From: Symbiodinium natans
Taxonomy: Eukaryota > Sar > Dinophyceae > Suessiales > Symbiodiniaceae
Assembly: GCA_905221605.1 (NCBI GenBank)
Contig: CAJNDS010002418.1
Location: 62,001-126,000, forward strand
Reading direction: 5' to 3'
Length of the DNA: 64,000 nucleotides
Shown: positions 12,111 through 24,183 of the stretch, in pieces
Layout of the letters: every line of letters starts with the position of its first letter
Numbering within the stretch: the stretch's first letter is position 1
The notes under the pieces: generated by a model
Told to the model about the DNA's origin: nothing
Databases searched by the model: none
Seen by the model: the letters and a program-made list of their open reading frames with translations, nothing else
Made by a program: the position numbers and the translations under genes

Positions 12111-12970
12111 GCCTTTGTGCAGGATAAGCCTTCTTTCGAAAGCAGGCTGGACCAGCGTCCGAACCAGGCATCATCCAGTCCTGCCATGTCCTGGGAACAT
12201 GCCCAGCATGTGCCATCAGCCGCCTTTAAAAGACGGCTGCTCGTTGCTCACTTCAACTGGATCTCTCCACTGCTTCTGAGCGCCCAGCCTGCTGAAGTTG
12301 GTGAAGCATGCTTTGTCTCCCACCTTCGTGGCGTTTCTGGGCACTGGAAAAAATCAGTGGCCCATCGAAGTCATGCCTCTCCCTGCCGATTTTGTGCGTT
12401 GCCGTATGATGCGTCTGATGCTTCTAATGCGCCAACATATCTCAGCAGCTGGGCCTGCTTCTCTGAAGTCTGACCCGCCGTGGCGGAACTGGCTTCGCAG
12501 CAATCCAACGGCACTCTCAGTCACACTGATGCCCAGCATGTCGCACCAACTGCGCTGTACGTTGTACATGGGAGCTATCATGAGCCATCCATTATCCAAT
12601 CTGCAGTCAGGCCACGACGCGTTCAAAAAACGACCTCAGACGGCGTCAAGTCTACTGACGTGCTGAGAGCAGGGGGGAACACAATGGGGAAACAGAGGAA
12701 CACTGTGGGATACTGTAGGGGAACTTCGGAACTTCCAGGGTGCTGTAGGGTGCTATGGCGTGCTGTCGTAACTCTCCGTTGGATGCCCAATTTGCTTTCC
12801 CTCTTGTGGTGTGTGATTTGCTACTGTTTCATCAACTGCTGAGCGCAGTTCAACTTCGAAGGCTTGAAGGGGTGCTGGTCCTGACCAAAAGATCGCACAG
12901 ATGCGTTTCCCAGCAAGAGACCTTAAGCACCTAAGAAGCGGGTGCGCCTCTGATCGCGTCTCACGTGCTA
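12110..12970. other. Ambiguous region, no supported gene
   Basis: Frames of 90-125 codons overlap on both strands (for example plus 12,298-12,666 and minus 12,354-12,626) and neither stands out. I could not assign exons here. Confidence 0.3.
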
Positions 12971-12972
12971 GC

Positions 12973-13420
12973 TCATGAGCGCTTGCTGGAATGTCCTGAT
13001 GGCAGACTAGCAACGCGACGTCTCTTCGAGTCATGCGATCTTCCCCGAAGCTCCCAGTCCTCGCTGAGGCGAGTCTGTCGTGAGGTCGTTCTCAGCAGCC
13101 TCACCCAGAAGCATCTGAAATGGGCAGCTGCGCGACACATGTCATCGTTGACATGCTGCTGCCAATCCCCTGAGGCATCTACGAGGATCGGTGAGCTAAA
13201 AGAACCTCCATGTCGCTCCGGTGCCTGTAGGCATACAGGCAACACAAGCTCTCCCGTGTCCTCCCCTTTCAAGCGTTGGTACAAAGCCATTGCTGTCACA
13301 GCGTCGCTCTGGCCTCTCTCCATTCTCGACTGGCACATCATCGTCTGAGTCCTGGCTTCCATTTAGACTTCGTACAGTCATTGCACGGCTATCACCCAGC
13401 TGTGTCATCTGACCGCCCCT
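12973..13420 (-). CDS. Candidate exons, unknown
   Basis: Two minus-strand frames overlap and both look partly coding: one with SQDSDDDVPVENGERPERR near 13,360-13,290 and one with TAMALYQRLKGEDTGELVLP near 13,310-13,240 followed by HFRCFWVRLLRTTSR. One or more introns probably switch frames here. No family was recognised. Confidence 0.3.
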
Positions 13421-13574
13421 TCTTACCATGCACGAGAAGTTGAACTTGAGATCGGGGCCATATGTAGCCGAGGGGAGGGCGCGGGGACCTGAATGCCCCC
13501 GCCCCTCCCCCGGCAATAATTTCAAAGAGCGCTTGACTTCGTGACCTAAGCAATGGTGAAATCGATTTGCTTCG

Positions 13575-13608
13575 CCCCCGCCCCCCCCCCCCCCCCCCCC
13601 CCCCCCCG
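13575..13608. repeat. C homopolymer tract
   Basis: An almost pure run of C (one early G) of about 34 nt, followed by a GCGGGCGCGCGC stretch. Runs of this length are prone to polymerase slippage and sequencing length error. Confidence 0.9.
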
Positions 13609-13865
13609 CGGGCGCGCGCACCTGTAACAATTGAAAAATCAACCGGAGAGGCCTCGAGGCCTTCTGGTAAACCACAACAACCCAACAAAGAATCCATTTG
13701 CAACAATGTGATCCAATGCCATCAATGTCCATGGGCTCCCTCCCTGCCGTTCGAGCCCTATGTTAGACGTTCTTCGCTGCTGTCCTCGCCGGACTCTGAT
13801 GCGGAGCAACTGTTGCTGACGACCACCTGGGAGCGAACACTTTATTCTTGGGTTAACGGTTAGCA

Positions 13866-13972
13866 TTTTCACACATACATAAATATTACATATATATATA
13901 TAGAGAGAGAGGTATAGATAGAGATATAGATATAGATGTATAGGTATAAATATATGTATATATACCAATTTC
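13866..13972. repeat. TA/GATA-type microsatellite
   Basis: Alternating TATA, GAGA and GATATA motifs fill about 100 nt. Together with the C tract 260 nt upstream it resembles the (TA)n plus C-tract pairs seen elsewhere in the window. Confidence 0.85.
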
Positions 13973-14245
13973 AGTATGCTCTCAGGGCCGGGCCGAGTGC
14001 GAGGGCTCTGCGTTTGGGAGCCCCCTTGAAGGAGGCACTGGTGCGCAACAAGAGTATCTGCAAGGTGCTAAGTGAGATGCGCACGGTGTTGAAAGTCTGC
14101 CGGCCACTTCGGGCAGACCCACCTGAACATCAGCGAGACTTATTGAAATCAAGGCAAATCTAAGGTCATGAATGAGACTTCTGTTCTTCTCTAGTGAGCG
14201 ACGATGCAAGGAAAGCCGATGGCTGACAACAGTGTTAAGTTCCGA

Positions 14246-14605
14246 TTACGCCGGCTCTAAGACTGCTGCAGGAGGTGGTGGTGCAAGAAAGCAAGAATCC
14301 GACAGCGGTGCCCGCGGAGCACACCTCGCCACCAGTCTGAAGCCACAACCCGGCCCCCATTTTTCGGCACAATGTTCAAAACAGGGCAGCTGCGCGGCAG
14401 TCCGATTGGCGGCGGGGGGGCCAAGACCAAACTGGTAGCGCAGCAAGGCAATGCTCGTTGTCACAATTACATTGTCTTTCCAGCGATCCTTCTGGATGTT
14501 CTGGTGCCGGAAGCTCCCTGCACTCGACCAGACGAGAGACAGCGCAGGCTCATTGTGTAGTTGCAACTTCAACTTAGCTTTGCCTCGCAACCAAAGCCTC
14601 TGCAC
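14246..14605 (-). CDS. Candidate exon, unknown
   Basis: A 119-codon minus-strand frame begins RLWLRGKAKLKLQLHNEP and includes KDRWKDNVIVTTSIALLRYQ. The second half, Cys/Pro/Ala-rich, looks non-coding. No family was recognised. Confidence 0.28.
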   Translation of the reverse strand: MQRLWLRGKAKLKLQLHNEPALSLVWSSAGSFRHQNIQKDRWKDNVIVTTSIALLRYQFGLGPPAANRTAAQLPCFEHCAEKWGPGCGFRLVARCAPRAPLSDSCFLAPPPPAAVLEPA

Positions 14606-14959
14606 TTCCTTGGCTACTGGTGTCCCCTTTGTTGCAAACTCCCTGTCGGAACGCTGTCACCTGACGGCCTTACGGTACCCAGCCCAGCAGAGAGGCCGAG
14701 GCTCGTTTCGTCCTCCAGAAGCCGGTCTGCTTTGGATCCGGGCCTAAGCGCGTATGGGACAGAAAAAGTGCAACTGTGTGCAAGTAGAAGACCTATGAAC
14801 CCTATGGATATTAGAGTACGACAAATTGCTACCCACCCCCTCAGTGCCTTCCCTCGGCCCCCTGCCCGTCCTATGGCCTGGCTCCCTGTAGTTCAGGGTT
14901 TAGGCCACAATGTGGTTGTGCGGCTTGACGATAGGCGATTCGGTGGGACTATTCACGGT

Positions 14960-16100
14960 TAGGGTCTGGGGTTGAGTTGCACGCCCCACAATTGAGTGGC
15001 TTCGGGTTGGGGTTTACGTTTATTGGGTTTAAGGCAAGGCGTCAGGTGCCCAGGGTCAAGTGTAGGGGGTGGGATACCATGAGGCGTGGAATGGGGGTTG
15101 GGGGGACTTTTACACTTCGCCTTGTTATGAATCATTAGTCTGAGGCTCCGGCAAACAGGTGGGCGGAGGCGGGACCAGCACCAAACTCAAGTCACCTGAT
15201 CGAGGGGCCACCCTTTCATCATTGTCGTTGCTAGCCTGCTATCTTTTACTCTCCTTCCTGGCTATTGTTACCGTGAATTATACTGAATCCGCGCGACACT
15301 CTGTGAGCAGAGGCTGCCTTCCGGCGCGCGCCGCTTCACGCCAGGAAAGCCCTGAGGAGGCGGCGGCCTCCAACATGCACGCTTGAGGGGCCTTGAGGGG
15401 CAAAGCTCGGCCAACACAAGCCAGCTGGGTCAGAGCAGGGAGTGCCGCAAAGCAGGCACGAGCAATGGAATGACCGCGACTGAAAATAAGAGGTGTAGTG
15501 TAGAGACAACAACCGGAGCCGAATTCTGAGAAGAGGCAACAAGTAATTATCCAAAACGCCCATTTCAGGTTTATCATATGTAAAGCCGGGGAGGGGTGGG
15601 GCGGGTGGGGTGCCAAATGATGGGAGGACGTGTCTGTTCACCCCAGCATGCAAGAAGTTCACTTTGTTCGCTCACTTCCAATCCGCATGTTCACTTCGTT
15701 TCCTCGTTCCCTACATTGAAACCATCTTCCTCGAATGTCAAGAGTCTTGCTACCTTTAGGATTCTCTCTCTGTGCTTATCCGCCTTGTTGTTAAAGATGA
15801 CTGCCTTGGATCCTGAACCTCCAGAGGGCCTGTCGCCTCTTCTCACAAAGATTGTTTGGCCATTGTGTGATCGGGCGGTTTGGCGATCCCATTTGGTGGT
15901 GCGCGTTCCCCCCTCTTCCCCCATATCACCCTCTATGTCTTGCTCGGGATGGGGGCTCGCAGTGACGTGTCACTCTCAGTGACATGGCACTATGACAGTA
16001 CCAGAGCTGAACGATCCGCCTTGGACTGGCACACTTCTGGGGCTGGCCAGCCCTAGCAGCCCTGAATGATCCTTAATGGCAACTTAATCGTATATAGCAA
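14960..16100. other. No supported gene
   Basis: The stretch 14,960-15,125 is G/T-rich with degenerate GGGTT-like words and no clear repeat unit. The remainder holds only short conflicting frames on both strands. Confidence 0.35.
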
Positions 16101-16277
16101 GTGTGGAGGTGCGGAAATACAAAGCTGGGAGGGCCGAGGGGGTTCTGGCGGCTGGACTAGCTACTTTGGGCTTTCGTGAATGTAACTCTACAGCCAGATG
16201 TATGCCAACGTTGCAACTTGCGGGCCTGTGGGACATGGCGCATCGCCGGCTTCTAATGTCAGCAATCAGGCGAAGCC

Positions 16278-16469
16278 ATGACGCCTAGATCTGCCATGGC
16301 TGCGGGAAGCTGTGGGATTCCATCATCATTCGAGTGGCTACATCAGGCCATCAGAAAAAACGACGTGGATGCTTTTGACTTCGACAGGAACCTCCAGTCT
16401 GGCCGTCTTGAACGCACGCGATCGGAAGTTCTGCCTTTTCAGAGGACTCTGTGCTGTATCGAAGGCTGA
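16278..16469 (+). CDS. Small candidate ORF, unknown
   Basis: A 63-codon plus-strand frame contains SSFEWLHQAIRKNDVDAFDF followed by RNLQSGRLERTRSEVLPF. The acidic/basic amphipathic composition looks coding. A second in-frame ATG (MAAGSCG) is the likelier start. No family was recognised and the strand opposes the main gene block. Confidence 0.3.
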   Translation: MTPRSAMAAGSCGIPSSFEWLHQAIRKNDVDAFDFDRNLQSGRLERTRSEVLPFQRTLCCIEG

Positions 16470-17067
16470 TCAGGCTGGATCTGGTTGAAGTATGTTGAAG
16501 TGGCTAAAGCAGCGAGGAATCCTCCGAAACGAACACATTCAATCAACTACAAGAAGCAGAGAGAAGCTATGAGAAACTGATCTATTTGCTGACCTTGGCA
16601 TCATGACTGTGAAACCGACCTATGTACAATGCCAGCCTTAAAGCTTCATCAGGGCATCAGATGCAAGAGGGTGCAATGCAGCATCAGAGCTCCTGGCTTG
16701 CAGAGGAGACCAATGGCTTGTGAGACAAGAGCCCATGCGCCTGGACGGGAAATGTGGCAAACGTCTCCCGGAAGGTCACCCCGTTGTCGTCCCTGGAAAC
16801 GCGACACAGAATCATCAGAGAACGCGCCGGACTAAACAGGCGGAGTCCGCCCCGGAATGGCAAAGTGGATCTCCTGATATAAATTCCTGGCGGGAGCTCA
16901 GGCTCGTTAAGCAAGCACACACACGAAGCGGAAAAACAAGTCCAAGCTGCCCAAGCCCTTCGTTTACGATGGCCCGGAGAAACAACTCGCTGACGTGCTG
17001 CGGGTTGCACCCGAATGCACCACCTTGTCAAGCCGGGGCAACATGAGCACATAAGGAGCAGATGCGC

Positions 17068-17118
17068 AAGCATGGACGCAAGAATGGACGCAAGCATGGA
17101 CGCAAGCATGGACGCAAG
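17068..17118. repeat. 12-bp tandem repeat (ATGGACGCAAGC)
   Basis: Four to five head-to-tail copies of ATGGACGCAAGC with one G-to-A/C variant. A 12-bp unit keeps frame and reads as MDAS repeats on the plus strand, but there is no supported gene around it. Confidence 0.9.
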
Positions 17119-17289
17119 CCGAGGCCCCCAGCAACCCCAGGCTCCAAGGATTAGAGTGTCGATCCCCGGCCTATCGGTTTATGGACACAGGCGCAGTACA
17201 TGGGTAGAGTACAAAGGGTTCAGTGCAAGGGTGCCGTACCCATACATAGTAAGCAGAGTACAACTCCAAGAAAGAAGACCCTTCCCCGG

Positions 17290-17447
17290 ACTCGCCAGAT
17301 GACCTTCGTATTCTCGGCGCGAGGAATATTGCGCGAATGGTATTGGCCATGAGGTCCAAGTCATACACCTCTTTGGCAAAGTTGATGTTTGGTGCCTCAG
17401 GCATAACACGAGCAGATCTTTCTTGCTCCTGATGCAGCTCAGCAAGT
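17290..17447 (-). CDS. Candidate exon, unknown
   Basis: After an acceptor CATGTCAG|A at 17,448 the minus strand reads LAELHQEQERSARVMPEAP and then INFAKEVYDLDLMANTIRAI. This is a convincing acidic/helical coding stretch with strong third-position G/C choice. The donor lies near TCATCT|GGCGAG (about 17,296). No family was recognised. Confidence 0.5.
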
Positions 17448-18243
17448 CTGACATGCCATCTTCAGTGGATTGCTCAGGTTGCGGCAGCTGCCGTCACCAG
17501 AGAAACACTTACCTGCCCCCAGATTGGCAAAGCATGGCAAGGTTCACACTTCGCTTCGACGTTGTCACAGCAACAACATGCTCTCACAAAAATGGCTTTG
17601 GTATGCTTTGGTGCTTTCAGAATTTCACGTGTTCTTTTTGAGGCTCTCCTGCTTCTCCGGCGGCAAGACTTCGAAGCGGCGATATTCGGACTCTCGAGCT
17701 ACAACCTGCCGAGTTGTGGTTTTGGCTCAGAGGTCAATCAATCCATTCAAGGTTGCGGGGGTCCGGCCAAATCATGTGTGAATAGCACATCCGAGTACCT
17801 TTCCGGCCGGTCCTCAACCGCATCTCTCATAGTGACCGAAGCAGCACGAGATTCAGATCAACAGTTTTCACGCAGAAGGGCTAGGAGCAGCAGCTACAGT
17901 CAGCTACAGCTTTCCATCGCCAACGGCGAACAGGTACGCGCAGACGGCCAGATGTCCTTTGACCGGCATGTCGGAGGTCCAAAAGGGTACAAGCCATCCT
18001 GAAGCGAAGAGGCAAAAACAACCCACGGCGCTCGCTGTTTAACTCTCGGAAGCTCAAGAGCGCTCAGCGAAGAACCCGCTTGGCATTCAGCAGGGAAGTA
18101 TACAGATTGGGAAGACGCCGGCAGAGATCCTCCTCCTGACAGCAGATCTCAAATGGAGGGTGAGGAGGGCGAGGGTCGGGGGTCAGATGGGAGTTCGGGC
18201 CTGTGCCAGTGCTCCGGTCTTGTAGCCGCCACCCACCTAGGCA

Positions 18244-18825
18244 ATGACAGGTATGAGAGTTAAGCTGGGGGAGCAAAACGCTTGCATGCTTTTGCCTTTG
18301 ATTTGGGCATTCTCCTGCAAACTCCGCAGTTTCCCGAGCCTGCTCTCCATTGGCGAAGTTGAGCGCGCAAACGTCCCGCCTGGACCCGAAGTGCAGCAGA
18401 GCCTCAAGATGCAGTGTCGGAAGGCTCCTACGAGAGAGGTGTCTGACTCCGTCTGACTGCTCAAGACCTCACGCACCTCACGGCTTTCGTAGCTTGACTT
18501 TTGGCACCAAGGCTGCTGCATCGGCCGTGGTCCACTTAGAGAAAGTGACCTTCAGGCATCTTCAGGCAGCTCGAACAGAAGCAACAGCAACGCTTCTCAG
18601 AGCCTTGGGTGTTTTGACCACCGCTGGCACCTTCAGAAGCATTCTAAAGAATGCAGTACGTTGACTGCTTACGGTGGTGTACCTCCTGGAGAAGAAGGGA
18701 CGGAAGGGACGGAAGGGGAGGGAGGGGGAGAGACTGAGAGACTGTGAGCCGAGGCTGGCCTGGGCCTTTATGACTTCGCTGAACGCGACATAGCCCGTGG
18801 TCGGCACCGGCCAGGAATTTCGCAT
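18244..18825 (-). CDS. Candidate multi-exon gene, unknown
   Basis: A plausible start exon begins at ATG 18,825 (MRNSWPVPTTGYVAFSEVIK). A second stretch near 18,660-18,570 reads AFFRMLLKVPAVVKTPKALR and a third near 18,360-18,280 reads PMESRLGKLRSLQENAQIKG. All are on the minus strand. The interval 18,690-18,740 is a purine-rich simple repeat and probably intronic. No family was recognised. Confidence 0.35.
18700..18742. repeat. Purine-rich simple repeat
   Basis: GGGACGGAA and GGAGGGAGG units followed by GAGACT repeats fill about 40 nt. Confidence 0.75.
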
Positions 18826-18999
18826 CTTGTAGTTCAGCTCAGAGACCTCTCCGCTCGCGCTTCAACTTCACATCTTCACTGCAGGAGCCAAGGGATCCGC
18901 GCCTCGACCCTCAGTTTCCTGTTCATGTGTTCGCAGCTCATGGTGACAATATGTGACAATGAAATCGAGCTAGACAGAAATGCCAACAGCACCACACTT

Positions 19000-20930
19000 T
19001 ACACCCTCCCACCGCGCGAAGAAGAGCTTTGGCAAACTACGGCTGTCACTGCGGTCTGGTCAACTCTGATTCGGAGGCCTGTTTGGGTCGCTTCGCCTGC
19101 CACCGCCTTTGTCCCCGAGGAGAACGCCATCGACGACGGGACCTGCAGAACACTTGCAGAACGCTTCGGACTCGGGACTCGGGACTCAGCGATTATCCAA
19201 AACAGAAAGCCCAGCCTGCAGGGGCCTTGGCTGTCTCAGAGGCACTTGGGCTTCTGTCATGGCGCAGCAAGACAAGGACTTGTCTTGGACTTCCACTGGG
19301 TCCACAGCCACGGGCGCAGTGGGCGGTTCGACAGGAGCGACGGATCCTGCTGCCGAGTTTGTCGGAGTTGAAACGAGTTGAAACGGACCATGTACCCGTG
19401 CACAGCACAAGACCGAACAGGGCAACACGAAGTCCGGCAACTACGCCGGTGTGAGTACCGACCTTTGTGCATGCACAAAGGCCAGGCTTTCTTGGCAGAG
19501 ACCTACGGCACCCCCTTACCCTCATGAAAGTGTTGCTATGTGCCGGTGCTGAGCTTACTCCAAAGACCAAGGCGGGTCGTGGTGCTGTCGCCACCTTCCC
19601 TTCCGCCTGCCAAACGGACGGTGACATTGACATGATAAAAGTGGAAGAGAACTTCATTAGATAAAATACCGCCCCCTCCCCTAACATTGCAGCACCCATG
19701 CAGCATTCCCCCCCCCCCCCTAAAATTTGAGTCTCTCCGAGGCCGACGCCCGGGGAGCATTCCAGCCTCTGCAGGGACTCGGAAAAAAACAACGAAGAAA
19801 ATTGGGGAAAAGAATGGAAAAGAACTCTCAAGAAAATACCCGACAACTACTGGAACAGCTGGGAGCTTCTCTGACACATGCACATGCACCCGGCGCGGGC
19901 TCTTAAGTGGGCTCGCAAGTGAGCTTTTGAGCTGGGTGGCGGCCGCGCGTTGGGCTGACGTCACCTCTCTGTCAAGACACTACCAGAATTGCAAGAGATG
20001 ACGGAACAGAATGGGTACATGGAATGTCTCATGGAAGGTATGCCTCCAGGCCAGTATACAGCGGAATGATGCTGATGCTGCTCCTGGGGAGCATCCGTGC
20101 AGGCACCGATCCAGAGCTTCCGCGTGCAGCCGTCGCCTGCTTCCCCCCTTCCGGTGGCTCACACACAGAGAACGGTGAGCCTTGGCAGCACAGGATACCG
20201 TGCCCGAATATTGAAACCATGCAGAACACACGTGGCTCTTGCCCATGCAGGGTGGGAGCTCCTGCACTGGTGTTGCAGTGCAAGCGTTGCAAGCTGACTG
20301 AAAATGCATCATCAAGTCAACAAGCCAACGCAAGCTGACAGGAGTCATCAATAGACATCACGCGTCACAACTGTCACAGGCCCCACGGTCCAGGAAAGTC
20401 AGCGAGGCTATGGCATTGAGTGGGTGGATATGGCACAAACATGCGAGCCTAAGCTTGATGCTGTACCAGCCCACATCGGCAGCAGTGCATGAAGCCATGA
20501 CAGTCAAAGCGCCACAAGGCAAGTCGTAGCTGCATCTGCAAGAGCAAAGCTCTGTAACTCCGCCGTCTGCCCATTCAAAGACACCTTGCACTTCGTTTTC
20601 CTGCTCAGGCTGAGGGCTGAGGCAGGAACTGGCTGACAAAGGCGACCAGCTCTAGCCACTAGCCACCAGCCACGCCACAAATTAGCATAAGGTCATGAGT
20701 CCATGTATTATGGACTCAGAATTCATTACATTTCATTACGCACGGCCAACCTACACTGCGAGAACGTTGTCTTTGCGCTCAAGCAGATCACTGGAGTCAC
20801 TGGAGTGCAGCGCCGCCTCGCAGGCTCGCAGCCGGAGAAAGGCTGTGGGGCTTTTGGGGGACGGTTGGGTTCCTGCCTTGGCGTTGAAGTGAGATCCCCC
20901 GGCAATGTCTCCGGCACCTGGAAGCTAAAA
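19000..20930. other. No supported gene
   Basis: Overlapping long-ish frames exist at 19,029-19,454 on plus and 19,193-19,846 on minus, but they conflict and lack motifs. A C run (about 19,710-19,720) interrupts them. I could not support an exon. Confidence 0.3.
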
Positions 20931-21223
20931 ATAGCTAAATGATGCTAAATGGCCAAAGGCTGGCCACCTTTTCTTCCGTCTTTTTGTCTGGGGGCTTTCA
21001 AAGGGGTCCCCCCGGCCTCGTGGATGGCTGGAGTCCGCCTCCTTCTCCCTCGGGACGCCCTGAGGTGCGCGAGAGGAATGAGCTACAGATGTTGGCCACA
21101 TTACTCCCACATACTCCCCCAACACTCTGAGAGGAAAAAAAAGGCAATTTGCTGCTGTTGGGGGGGTGGGTGGGGTGGAGGCACTGCCTGTAATGTTTGC
21201 ATCACATCTGCAGGTGTCGAGCG

Positions 21224-22052
21224 TCAACATCTCGGGGAGGTAGGGGAGCGAGTAATTGCTTTCGTCACATTTTGTCGCTGCAGGAGACGAGAGCAAGAAA
21301 GAACCGACACGAAGTCCTCATCCGCGTCCAGGAAATAAAGCCCTCTCTCGTAGCTCGGGGCACCCTCATGGCTCCTGACCATATGAAGAGCATGTGGTGC
21401 TGTCTGGTGACAGTGTCCATGCCGCAATGCCCCTGCCTAGGTTTGGAGTCTGAAGCTCCGTCCTGGCCCCCATGTTTTCTGTGTCTCAGTGGCAGTGGCC
21501 CTAGTCATACGCCTTCTGCCCTCATGCCATGACTGCTCAGGTCATTAATGGACAGTGACGATCGGCCGGTCACAGCGCCTTCTCGGTCACCGGCGCAACC
21601 GTTGAAGAATCCGTGAAAGAAGCCGAAGAGGGCCCTGTGCACCTAGGCATGCGACGAGGCACCATGAGGAACCCGAAGGCGTTCCAAGCTGCAACAGCCG
21701 ACATCACGGGCCTGAACGCATCGATATTTCCAGTGACGGGCTCCATTGGTAGCTGCGCTCCTGGAGCACAGCTCATCAAGATCGAGTCTGACTTCACTGT
21801 GCCTGTTTTTGGTCAACGCGCCACCGTCCCCCGACGGAAAACTTGTGGAGATCGAAACTGGTCGGTGGTCTGCCCAAACAGCGTGTCAGTTAATATGGGT
21901 TCCAACCCTGTCCACTCGAAGAGCACGCGGCCGGTCGCGCAGCTCCAGCGCAAGGCTCGTTTTGGGTCCAATATGACATAAGTCGCGCCGTCTGTGATTT
22001 TGGTGTCATCGGACGTGACTAGCCGCCCTCTCGCCAATACCCCATGTCGCAT
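21224..22052 (-). CDS. Candidate exons, unknown
   Basis: Minus-strand coding-like stretches lie near 22,025-21,830 (GRLVTSDDTKITDGATYVI, CATGRVLFEW) and near 21,390-21,285 (SYERGLYFLDADEDFVSVL). They may be exons of one gene. A stretch between them (about 21,797-21,600) is also open but less convincing. No family was recognised and no splice pair was proven. Confidence 0.35.
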
Positions 22053-22195
22053 GTGTATTCCGTGGTCGGAATGCCGGTCCTCATGTTCAAACTTGGACCT
22101 GGATGCTCCTGTTGGGTAAAGAGCTTCCCCGCGAAGTGAGTGGCAGACGCAGACAGTGAGATGAACACCCTTGTCCTCTAGGTGCGATTACTTCC

Positions 22196-22237
22196 ACTGC
22201 GTTCGAAAGAAAGAACGAACGAAAGAAAGAAAGAAAA
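22196..22237. repeat. GAAA/GAAC microsatellite
   Basis: Tandem GAAA and GAAC tetranucleotides. Confidence 0.85.
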
Positions 22238-22370
22238 ACACCCTTGTCCCACTGCACTCGTATCACACAGAGTACTGCCCTCACAGGCCAAATCCCGAGC
22301 CTTCTGACGACAGTTCCAGCCTTGGCAGCACCAGGACAGTTAGGATGCATTTACAAAACTTACATTGTCA

Positions 22371-22619
22371 TATGATATATATATATAGATTTACCTATTT
22401 ACGTATATGTGCTCCCCCCCAACCCACAACCCCAATTAAGTGGTATGTTCGAACTGAAACGCGCACACTGTCCGGCATCGTGAGGGGGGGGGGGGGTATT
22501 GTGGGGGGGGGGGGGGGGATGTTGGCGAACCGAGAACTGGGATCACATATGTCTGTCTGGTCTGTCTGTCCGTGATGTACGTATGTACATATGTATATGT
22601 ATATGTATATGTACATATC

Positions 22620-22651
<32 letters not shown>

Positions 22652-22685
22652 ATGTATAAATAAATGTATATCTACATATATTGAA
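22371..22685. repeat. Composite simple repeat: TA runs, G tracts, GTATAT runs
   Basis: A TATATA run (22,371-22,390), a C run (22,413-22,420), two G tracts (22,483-22,495 and 22,503-22,518) and about 110 nt of GTATAT/TATATA (22,575-22,685) occur close together. The pairing of TA runs with C or G tracts recurs at 13.6-13.97, 27.07-27.13, 30.07-30.11 and 43.74-43.92 kb. Confidence 0.85.
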
Positions 22686-23520
22686 ACACACGTGCATCTG
22701 CATCAACTCGCATCATGCAAGGCATTTCCCAAGCAGCGACTCAGGGAGCCTGGCTGCTGGCTGAATTCCACATTCAGCTTCTGGGTCGGTGGATCCTTGT
22801 TTTCAGACATGAAACAAGGCACCCGCTACTGTCCGGCTTTAGGATGGCTGTCCTCCACATGAAGGAGCCTCTGTGGATCCATGGTGGCTCCGGAACTCAC
22901 AGAGCACGGTGTCTTCCCTTCAGTGTCTCTGGCCTGGCTTTCAGGACTACATCCGACTACGCAGCATGTCTATGGCCGCATCGTATGCTGCCGCTGGCCT
23001 CCCCTGGTTCATAGAACCTTCCACATCATTTCGCAACTCAGCAACGTGAAGCAGAGGATGGCTCAAGTGGCCTGGAGCTGCTATCCTTGATGGGAAGCGG
23101 CTGGATGCTGGTCCTCAGTTCTTGGGATCCATGGTATCCCTTTACCTAACTTCCTGCGTCAGAAAAAAGTACTCATCCAATTTCATCACAAGCGGCACCG
23201 GAGGCGTGAAGGAACGGGAAGGCAGCGAGGGCAGCAGGGGCAGGGTCCCAGGGCGGCTCCCTGACCTAGAAAAGAACAGAAACCGGAACAGGAGATGCGC
23301 TGTGTGCAGAACTTAGCCCCAGGCGGCCTACATGGTACTGCCTGCAGGCGAAAACTCGTCAGTATCGCTACTTGCGCATGCCTAGGGCTATTTCATAAGA
23401 TGGTAGGGTTATGTAGGGTTTTTGCATCTTGGCTAGCTTGGCGTGTGCTTCTTGCTCTGATCGTTCGTGCTTTCGGATTGCAGCAGCATTGTTCTACCCC
23501 TGTCTGTGTTTTGGTACGTT

Positions 23521-23538
23521 TCCCCCCCCCCCCCCCCG
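23521..23538. repeat. C homopolymer tract
   Basis: About 17 consecutive C residues on the plus strand. Confidence 0.85.
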
Positions 23539-23759
23539 GTGTCCCCGTTTTTGTTGGTCCGTTTCTCAAAAAGTCTTGTGTTCTCTGACGTTTCTGTGGC
23601 TTGCACTCTGCTCTGAGTTTCAGCGCATTCTTCTGGCGCCCGGAAACTGCAGACCATGGCCAGAAGAGACGTGTTTTGGGACGAGGGGCAACTTTGTCGC
23701 TTGGGATTTTGGGGCAATCTCAGAGGAGAGGACATGTCAGAACATCTGAGGTGCAGTGA

Positions 23760-23999
23760 AGTATACCATCGTATGCCCATCGTTCGGCAAGCCTCGGGCT
23801 TGGGCACCGTCTTCTCAAAGAGCTCCAAGGCATCACTGGGCCTCGCAGATGCCATTCTGCGATGCTCTGCGTATCGGACGTATCTCCCGTCCTCCGTCTT
23901 GGAGACTCTTGCTTGCTCTCCGCCAACAGCGCCTGCGCACAGGCATTTTAGCGGCGACTCACTACATTTTTTCGCTACCAAAAGATTCATGGTCAGCAT
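23760..23999 (-). CDS. Candidate exon downstream of S28 peptidase, unknown
   Basis: The minus-strand frame gives ARVSKTEDGRYVRYAEHRR followed by ARPSDALELFEKTVPKPEA, a clearly protein-like charged stretch. It lies about 200 nt beyond the S28 gene's stop in the same direction, so it is probably an exon of the next gene in the block. A longer plus-strand frame (23,656-24,330) overlaps it but also overlaps the S28 catalytic exon and is taken as a shadow. Confidence 0.48.
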
Positions 24000-24183
24000 C
24001 TTCTTGTTGCTGAAATCAAAACTTTCAGTTGCTACCGATGTCGATGTTGAAGTTCATTGGGAGGAAGATGAACTGGGCATTGTCTATAGGGTCGTGTTTA
24101 CATCGAGTCTAGCAACTCTCTCCAACCCATGGGCGCGGAAGCTCGGCACTGGATCTTTTGCGGCTTTTTGCGTCGCCCCGATT

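Noticed and set aside
17705-17730. Possible relic of the dinoflagellate spliced leader (TTTTGGCTCA)
   Set aside because: Only about ten bases match the known leader and the upstream half does not, so chance is likely.
22715-23014. Plus-strand frame with LLAEFHIQLLGRWILVFRHE
   Set aside because: It looks partly protein-like but is isolated, on the opposite strand to the gene block and next to microsatellites. Support is too weak to list.
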